This document shows positions 8,062 to 11,705 of a DNA stretch of 11,705 nt, piece by piece. A program made the translations under genes and the position numbers. The notes beneath the pieces were generated by a model. It was given only the letters and a program-made list of their open reading frames with translations, had not been told where the DNA came from and ran no database searches. The stretch spans positions 1 to 11,705 of the forward strand of contig CBFHYO010000007.1 of NCBI GenBank assembly GCA_965660075.1, given 5' to 3'. Position 1 is the first letter of the stretch, and every line of letters begins with the position of its first letter. Origin of the DNA: CAYYFV01 sp965660075. GTDB taxonomy: Bacteria; Patescibacteriota; Gracilibacteria; UBA1369; GCA-2718715.

Positions 8062-8829
8062 ATGCTTACAAAAACTTTAGCACCAATCTTTAAAAACATA
8101 GGACTTACAGAAACTGATCTTAAAATCTACTTACATTTATTAAAGTATCCAAGCCAAAATGTAACCCAGTTAGCCAAAGCTGGAGGTGTTACAAGAACAA
8201 ATGCCTATAACTATATTAATACACTCGAAGAAAAAGGATTAATTTACCTTGTTCCAGAATCAAAAGTTAATAGATTCAATGCAACAGAACCAAGCCAGAT
8301 AAAGAAACTTCTAAAAGATATGGTTTCGAATTCAAACGAACAACTGCAAATTTTAGAAGGTCTACAAAGTAAACTTGAGTCAATTCAGTCAAAAGATCCA
8401 TTACCAGAGGTGAGATTTTTTAAGGGGAAAGAAGGCCTTGAATCTTTAATAAAAGAAGCATTCGCCAATCTAGAATTCGATGTAATTTACAATTCAGACC
8501 CAAATAATAAACTAGTTTTCGACCTTGGAGCAGAAGTTCACAAATGGTGTAAAAAACACCCAGAAACAAAAATTCGTGAAATTAGAAACCACGAATACAA
8601 GGGAACTAAAAAGCATTTTGAGTCAGAAAACTACCAATTACGATTCTCAGATGCCAAACATGCTGCGTCCTCTAGAGTCCTAATAACACCTCAAAAAGTA
8701 TACCTTATTAAAACTGCACTCACAGACGACACACATGGTACTGCAATTGGTATTAGTGTAGAAGATGCAGATATCTACAAAACACATAAAGTTTTATTCG
8801 ACCTATTGTGGGAAAACTCTAGCGAATAA
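8062..8829 (+). CDS. TrmB-family winged-helix transcriptional regulator
   Basis: A 255-residue DNA-binding regulator. Residues about 8-70 form the TrmB-type winged helix: IGLTETDLKIYLHLLKYP, then VTQLAKAGGVTRTNAYNYI as the recognition helix-turn-helix and LEEKGLIYLV as the wing. A helical linker (about 75-113) probably serves dimerisation. The C-terminal part opens with PEVRFFKGKEGLESLIKEA and ends in a GTAIGISVEDADIYKTHKVLFDLLW segment, the layout seen in the TrmB-like effector domain, which in characterised members senses sugars; the ligand here is unknown. ATG 8062 is preferred to TTG 8056 two codons earlier. It follows leuS by 20 bases with no promoter or terminator between, so the two are probably co-transcribed; nothing shows that it controls leuS. 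A strong terminator follows. Confidence 0.9.
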   Translation: MLTKTLAPIFKNIGLTETDLKIYLHLLKYPSQNVTQLAKAGGVTRTNAYNYINTLEEKGLIYLVPESKVNRFNATEPSQIKKLLKDMVSNSNEQLQILEGLQSKLESIQSKDPLPEVRFFKGKEGLESLIKEAFANLEFDVIYNSDPNNKLVFDLGAEVHKWCKKHPETKIREIRNHEYKGTKKHFESENYQLRFSDAKHAASSRVLITPQKVYLIKTALTDDTHGTAIGISVEDADIYKTHKVLFDLLWENSSE

Positions 8830-8850
8830 CAACAAAATCAGGGTCAACTA

Positions 8851-8880
8851 AAAAAACCTCCATTGCTGGAGGTTTTTTTT
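8851..8880 (+). terminator. Rho-independent terminator after leuS-TrmB operon, probably bidirectional
   Basis: A perfect 12-pair stem, AAAAAACCTCCA (8851-8862) with TGGAGGTTTTTT (8867-8878), closes a TTGC loop and is followed by further T. The run of A on the left arm makes it equally able to stop minus-strand transcripts from the convergent gene that ends at 8901. Confidence 0.92.
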
Positions 8881-8900
8881 ATGATCTTTTCTAAGTCTAT

Positions 8901-9611
8901 TTATTGAGAACAAGCATATTCATGTCCAGAAAGGTCTTCAGTACCACCATCTGCACATAAAACTTGAGAATGAAAGTTTTCTCTGTTTACTAGTACAGCA
9001 GTTGGATTACAATTTGTAGGGATACTATCAATACATCTATCAATCACACCATTCTCTTGTGTAAACATTCTTTGTAATTTTGCTTCGGTAGAAGTGGCAA
9101 TATTACGATCCCCACTTAAATAAACAGGTAAGTTTGAAAAGTCTTCATTCTGATGGTCTTCTGTTACTGGCAATGCTAAATGAAAATGAATCCCATTAAT
9201 AACAAGAACATTTTGATTAATATTTGTGTCTTGTATTTCTACATTAGTAGAATTTACAACTGGTTGAGTTGGTACAAAAACACTTTCTTGGTTAATTCCT
9301 CCTGCCTTTAGAGGAGAAACAACTTGAATGTTTTCTGATTCACATTTAGCCATAAATGCTAAAGTAACTGCTAATGTAAAGACTTTTGGATCTTTAATAA
9401 GCTCAGATAGTGCTGAAACTAATTCAGTTAGAGCTTCCATAAATCTGATTACATTATCAAAAGTAGAATACTGTTCTAACACAATGGCTTCAAGAACCTC
9501 TGGTTTAGTAGTATCTGAATTTTGAGACTCGAAAGAGTCTGAACGATTGTCAACAGTTTGATCTTCTAAAAGTCCTTGTAAATCATGTGTTATTAATTTT
9601 GGGGTTTTCAT
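8901..9611 (-). CDS. Unknown 236-residue protein with short hydrophobic segment and cysteine-containing tail
   Basis: Not recognised. The first 75 residues are acidic and partly helical (MKTPKLITHDLQGLLED at the N-terminus). A hydrophobic stretch at 77-89, VFTLAVTLAFMAK, is only about 13 residues, short for a membrane helix, and is followed by C90. Residues 90-180 are Asn/Thr/Val-rich, probably beta (VFVPTQPVVNSTNVEI, NQNVLVINGIHFHLALPV). The last 45 residues hold four cysteines, C193, C201, C219 and C234 (RCIDS, NCNP, LCADGG, YACSQ), which could form disulfides or bind a metal. If the hydrophobic stretch is a membrane anchor, the tail would be outside the cell; this is inference. The gene has its own promoter and ends 20 bases before the shared terminator. 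It lies head to head with the peroxiredoxin gene. Confidence 0.75.
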   Translation of the reverse strand: MKTPKLITHDLQGLLEDQTVDNRSDSFESQNSDTTKPEVLEAIVLEQYSTFDNVIRFMEALTELVSALSELIKDPKVFTLAVTLAFMAKCESENIQVVSPLKAGGINQESVFVPTQPVVNSTNVEIQDTNINQNVLVINGIHFHLALPVTEDHQNEDFSNLPVYLSGDRNIATSTEAKLQRMFTQENGVIDRCIDSIPTNCNPTAVLVNRENFHSQVLCADGGTEDLSGHEYACSQ

Positions 9612-9638
9612 AATAATATTTTTAAAATTATTAGATAT

Positions 9639-9666
9639 ATTTTACATATTTATTTAAATATGTCAA
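9639..9666 (-). promoter_or_regulatory. Promoter of the 236-residue gene
   Basis: Minus strand carries a consensus TTGACA (9666-9661), a 16-base spacer and TAAAAT (9644-9639). Transcription would begin near 9632, about 21 bases before ATG 9611. It is the only perfect -35 box noted in the window. Confidence 0.6.
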
Positions 9667-9684
9667 GTAAAACACAAACAAATA

Positions 9685-9713
9685 TTGCATTACAATAATA
9701 AAAGCACTAAAAT
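9685..9713 (+). promoter_or_regulatory. Putative promoter of the peroxiredoxin gene
   Basis: TTGCAT (9685-9690), 17 bases, TAAAAT (9708-9713), giving a leader of about 16 bases to ATG 9736. TACAAT at 9691-9696 is an alternative -10. The -35 is weak (3 of 6), so an activator may be needed, though no operator palindrome could be identified. Confidence 0.35.
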
Positions 9714-9735
9714 AAGCCAAAATAACCCAATAAAA

Positions 9736-10299
9736 ATGTTGAAAATTGGAGAAATGTTGCCATCAATGACACTTGAGGCATATCAAAACGGCGAAATTAA
9801 AAAAATCAATCTAGATGAAACACGTGGAAAGTACCTTGTACTAATCTTCTACCCTGCCGACTTTACTTTTATCTGTCCTACAGAATTAGCAGAAGCAGCT
9901 AGTTTATATGAAGACTTCCAAAAAGAAGGCGCAGAAGTTATGAGCGTATCAACAGATACAGCATTTGTACACAAAGCATGGCACGACAATTCACCTTCTA
10001 TTAAAAACATCACTTACCCAATGCTCGCAGACCCAACAGGACAACTTTGCCGGGCACTAGGAACACTTATAGAATCAGAAGGCTTGTCTTTACGTGGCAG
10101 CTTTATATTCGGCCCAGATGGCAATCTAAAAGCTTACGAACTACATGACAACTCAATCGGTAGAAGCGCAATGGAATTACTTAGAAAATTACAAGCCGCT
10201 AAATTCACAGACGAAAACCCAGGAATGGTTTGCCCAGCAAGCTGGAAACCAGGTAAAGGCACTCTAAAACCTGGAACTGATTTGATTGGTAAAATCTAA
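9736..10299 (+). CDS. ahpC: AhpC-class 2-Cys peroxiredoxin (alkyl hydroperoxide reductase subunit C)
   Basis: Thiol peroxidase that reduces hydrogen peroxide and organic hydroperoxides in the cytoplasm. From ATG 9736 the protein is 187 residues, the same length as E. coli AhpC. The active site is FYPADFTFICPTEL with P40, T44 and peroxidatic C47; R120 (LSLRGSF) completes the site, and resolving C166 lies in MVCPASWKPG. The C-terminus, LKPGTDLIGKI, matches the AhpC class. C105 is an additional cysteine. The GGLG and C-terminal YF motifs of hyperoxidation-sensitive eukaryotic enzymes are absent. The frame opens at TTG 9685, but the extra 17 residues are Asn/Lys-rich, do not resemble the family and overlap the probable promoter, so they are excluded. 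No ahpF or thioredoxin gene is in the window, so the reductant must come from elsewhere. No Shine-Dalgarno site. Confidence 0.96.
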   Translation: MLKIGEMLPSMTLEAYQNGEIKKINLDETRGKYLVLIFYPADFTFICPTELAEAASLYEDFQKEGAEVMSVSTDTAFVHKAWHDNSPSIKNITYPMLADPTGQLCRALGTLIESEGLSLRGSFIFGPDGNLKAYELHDNSIGRSAMELLRKLQAAKFTDENPGMVCPASWKPGKGTLKPGTDLIGKI

Positions 10300-10320
10300 T
10301 CAACATACAATCAAAACTTC

Positions 10321-10350
10321 AAAACACTCGCACTTTAGTGGGTGTTTTTT
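10321..10350 (+). terminator. Rho-independent terminator after ahpC, shared with the convergent gene
   Basis: An 11-pair stem, AAAACACTCGC (10321-10331) with GTGGGTGTTTT (10338-10348), including two G-U pairs, closes the loop ACTTTA and continues into T's. Its T tract overlaps the TAA stop (10351-10349) of the minus-strand gene. Read on the minus strand it also gives a stem followed by T's, so it can serve both genes. Confidence 0.85.
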
Positions 10351-11584
10351 AAGCTACATTGTTTGCAGCGTTAGGCAAAGCCTTTGATATTTCCGAAGTT
10401 AAAAAAATAATCTCTTGATTAGTTTTGCCAATTAAATTTTCTGCAGGTAAATCCCATAAACTATAGTTAGTAATGGCAATTTGTCTCATTTGCAAATCTT
10501 GATACAATCTTTTCAATTCATTTTGTTTAGCTTCAGGAAAATACAACAAAGAACCTAATCTAGATTCAAGAATTTTAAATACAAAAGCAATAGCCTTTTG
10601 AGATTCACTAATAGATTGATCATCCACAATGGAACTAATATCAAATCCATTAATTATAGAATACAGATTTTCAGAAAAACAATCGACAAAAGCATCTTTA
10701 GATTGAGAATCCAAATGGCGATAATTTTCCGAAAAAACTGAACATAAAGATTTAAGATTTAAATAATTAAAACCACGTGGAACACTACGCATTTTAGATT
10801 GATACATAATCAAATCTAGTTTTGGATAAATTCTCTCTAAAAAATCATTCATAACATTAAAAATTGGCATACCACGAAAATGAGAACGCCTAGAAACCAA
10901 AGAAATCACACATCTAATAAATTTCCGTAAATCAAAAAAATCTGCTTTTAAAATAGCTTCAAAATCTACTAAAAATTCATATAAAATATTATACCTCGGA
11001 TCTTTTTTTATAAATTCTAGCATCTGCTCATCTAAAATATAATTAGCAAAATCTAGTCTTAAAGCATCTATATTCTGACGATCAAAAGGATTTTGCATAA
11101 TTTTGTCGACTAAACCAAATGCATCACTACAAATCATTTGCAATTCTTGTTTTTTATCATCTATATAATACTGCTTTTGTGTTTCTAAATTAATTTGATC
11201 CAAATTTAACTCAAAAACACTATCCCCCAAAGAAACCTTTACAAGATTATTATCAAAATCAGACTCTAAATATTTTAAAGTTAATATTTCTGCATTTTTA
11301 CGAATTCTCAAACCGTGTTTTTCCAAGAAGTTCATTTTTTCGACCTTTTTATGAGAATCTACAAAATGTTCACGCAAGCGTCTTTGAATATTTGCATCGA
11401 GCAACCTGGGATCTGCACAGAAACCTGACTTACACACAAGCATTTGATCTTTCACAGTAACAATTTTCTCTACAACCAAACTGCCATTACGAGAATAATA
11501 CAAATATCCATCCTCACACCCAACAGTTTCAAGCAATAATTCGAAACTGATATCATACGAATTTGGCCTTTGATAAAATTCCAT
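10349..11584 (-). CDS. Unknown 411-residue protein
   Basis: Not recognised. The N-terminal 130 residues look mixed alpha/beta, with short strands (DGYLYYSRNGSLVVEKIV, DQMLVCKSGFCADPRLLD) and a basic helix (about 68-95). C51 and C56 form a C-x4-C pair, with C23 nearby. Residues 130-411 are mostly helical and rich in Leu, Phe, Ile and Asp, in composition like the long orphan at 2413-5502, though no shared domain could be aligned by eye. No signal peptide or membrane segment is seen. Start ATG 11584 is the first in frame; the only promoter-like hexamer upstream, TATAAA (11600-11595), lacks a good -35 and would leave a leader of a few bases, so transcription from the gene to the right is possible across the 70-base gap 11585-11654. 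The stop lies in the shared terminator. Confidence 0.8.
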   Translation of the reverse strand: MEFYQRPNSYDISFELLLETVGCEDGYLYYSRNGSLVVEKIVTVKDQMLVCKSGFCADPRLLDANIQRRLREHFVDSHKKVEKMNFLEKHGLRIRKNAEILTLKYLESDFDNNLVKVSLGDSVFELNLDQINLETQKQYYIDDKKQELQMICSDAFGLVDKIMQNPFDRQNIDALRLDFANYILDEQMLEFIKKDPRYNILYEFLVDFEAILKADFFDLRKFIRCVISLVSRRSHFRGMPIFNVMNDFLERIYPKLDLIMYQSKMRSVPRGFNYLNLKSLCSVFSENYRHLDSQSKDAFVDCFSENLYSIINGFDISSIVDDQSISESQKAIAFVFKILESRLGSLLYFPEAKQNELKRLYQDLQMRQIAITNYSLWDLPAENLIGKTNQEIIFLTSEISKALPNAANNVA

Positions 11585-11654
11585 AAATACAAAGTTTATA
11601 AGAAATCAAACTAGCACACTGATAAGCTTTCTGACTAGCTAAATTTAAAAAACA

Positions 11655-11705
11655 CTAACGCTCTACCCTCGGAAACAAAATCTGTTTCTCACCGAGCAGA
11701 TGCCC
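11655..11705 (-). CDS. Probable C-terminal end of an unidentified gene (partial)
   Basis: On the minus strand the frame entering at 11705 reads GHLLGEKQILFPRVER and stops at TAG (11657-11655). The reading looks protein-like, its GC content is higher than the AT-rich gap beside it, and the other two minus frames also stop within the next few dozen bases but read less like protein. The E-x3-LFP-R pattern is loosely reminiscent of hemerythrin-like HHE segments, but 16 residues are too few to assign a family. A T6 tract (11652-11647) follows the stop by two bases without an adjoining stem. Confidence 0.4.
   Translation of the reverse strand, partial: GHLLGEKQILFPRVER

Noticed and set aside
9328..9525. 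Forward ORF of 65 codons
   Set aside because: It is antisense to the 236-residue gene, which has a consensus promoter and a terminator; the forward frame has neither.
9685..9735. TTG start adding 17 residues to AhpC
   Set aside because: The extra residues are not part of the AhpC family and overlap the likely promoter; starting at ATG 9736 gives exactly the usual length.
11668..11696. Inverted repeat CTCGG-AAACA ... TGTTT-CCGAG at the right edge, considered as a terminator, tRNA D-arm or structured RNA
   Set aside because: No tRNA anticodon or T-arm follows, the stem has a four-base bulge and is 15 bases from the T tract, and the region is better explained as the end of a coding frame on the minus strand.
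1..11705. Recoded UGA (Gly) as in Absconditabacteria or Gracilibacteria
   Set aside because: No in-frame TGA occurs in any of the long genes although glycine is common in LeuRS and AhpC, and TGA acts as the stop of the 103-residue gene.

Overview
The window is AT-rich bacterial DNA with compact, closely packed genes. Three universal or widespread genes are recognisable: leucyl-tRNA synthetase (leuS), a TrmB-type winged-helix regulator directly behind it, and a 2-Cys peroxiredoxin of the AhpC class. The rest is long or small genes of no known function. LeuRS lacks the leucine-specific insertion before KMSKS and carries an 'EGGDFSDGG' segment after it; peroxiredoxin and TrmB sequences of this type, large helical orphan proteins, and starts without Shine-Dalgarno sites together suggest a candidate-phyla-radiation (Patescibacteria) genome. 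That placement is inference. The genetic code looks standard: the 801-codon LeuRS frame has no TGA, so this is not one of the UGA=Gly lineages.

Layout. 1-2037 (-): the first 679 codons of a long helical protein that runs off the left edge and ends, as far as visible, in a glycine-rich hydrophobic hairpin. 2034-2345 (-): a 103-residue charged helical protein whose stop overlaps the start of the previous gene (ATGA). 2413-5502 (-): a 1029-residue protein with a C-terminal HD-type metal-dependent hydrolase domain and an unusual middle region. 5503-5635: a divergent promoter region. 5636-8041 (+) leuS and 8062-8829 (+) TrmB-like regulator, closed by a strong terminator. 8901-9611 (-): a small protein with a cysteine-rich tail. 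9612-9735: back-to-back promoters. 9736-10299 (+): ahpC, closed by a terminator shared with the convergent gene. 10349-11584 (-): a 411-residue orphan. 11655-11705 (-): probably the last 16 codons of another gene.

How it fits together. leuS and the regulator probably form one transcript. The HD protein, the 103-residue protein and the long hairpin protein all point the same way with short gaps and no visible terminator between them, so they may form a functional unit; it has its own internal promoter in front of the 103-residue gene. The + strand is C-rich over G whatever the gene direction, so the minus-strand orphans may lie on the leading replication strand and leuS/ahpC on the lagging strand. 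No tRNA, rRNA, CRISPR array or insertion sequence was seen. There is no gene-free stretch longer than about 135 bases.
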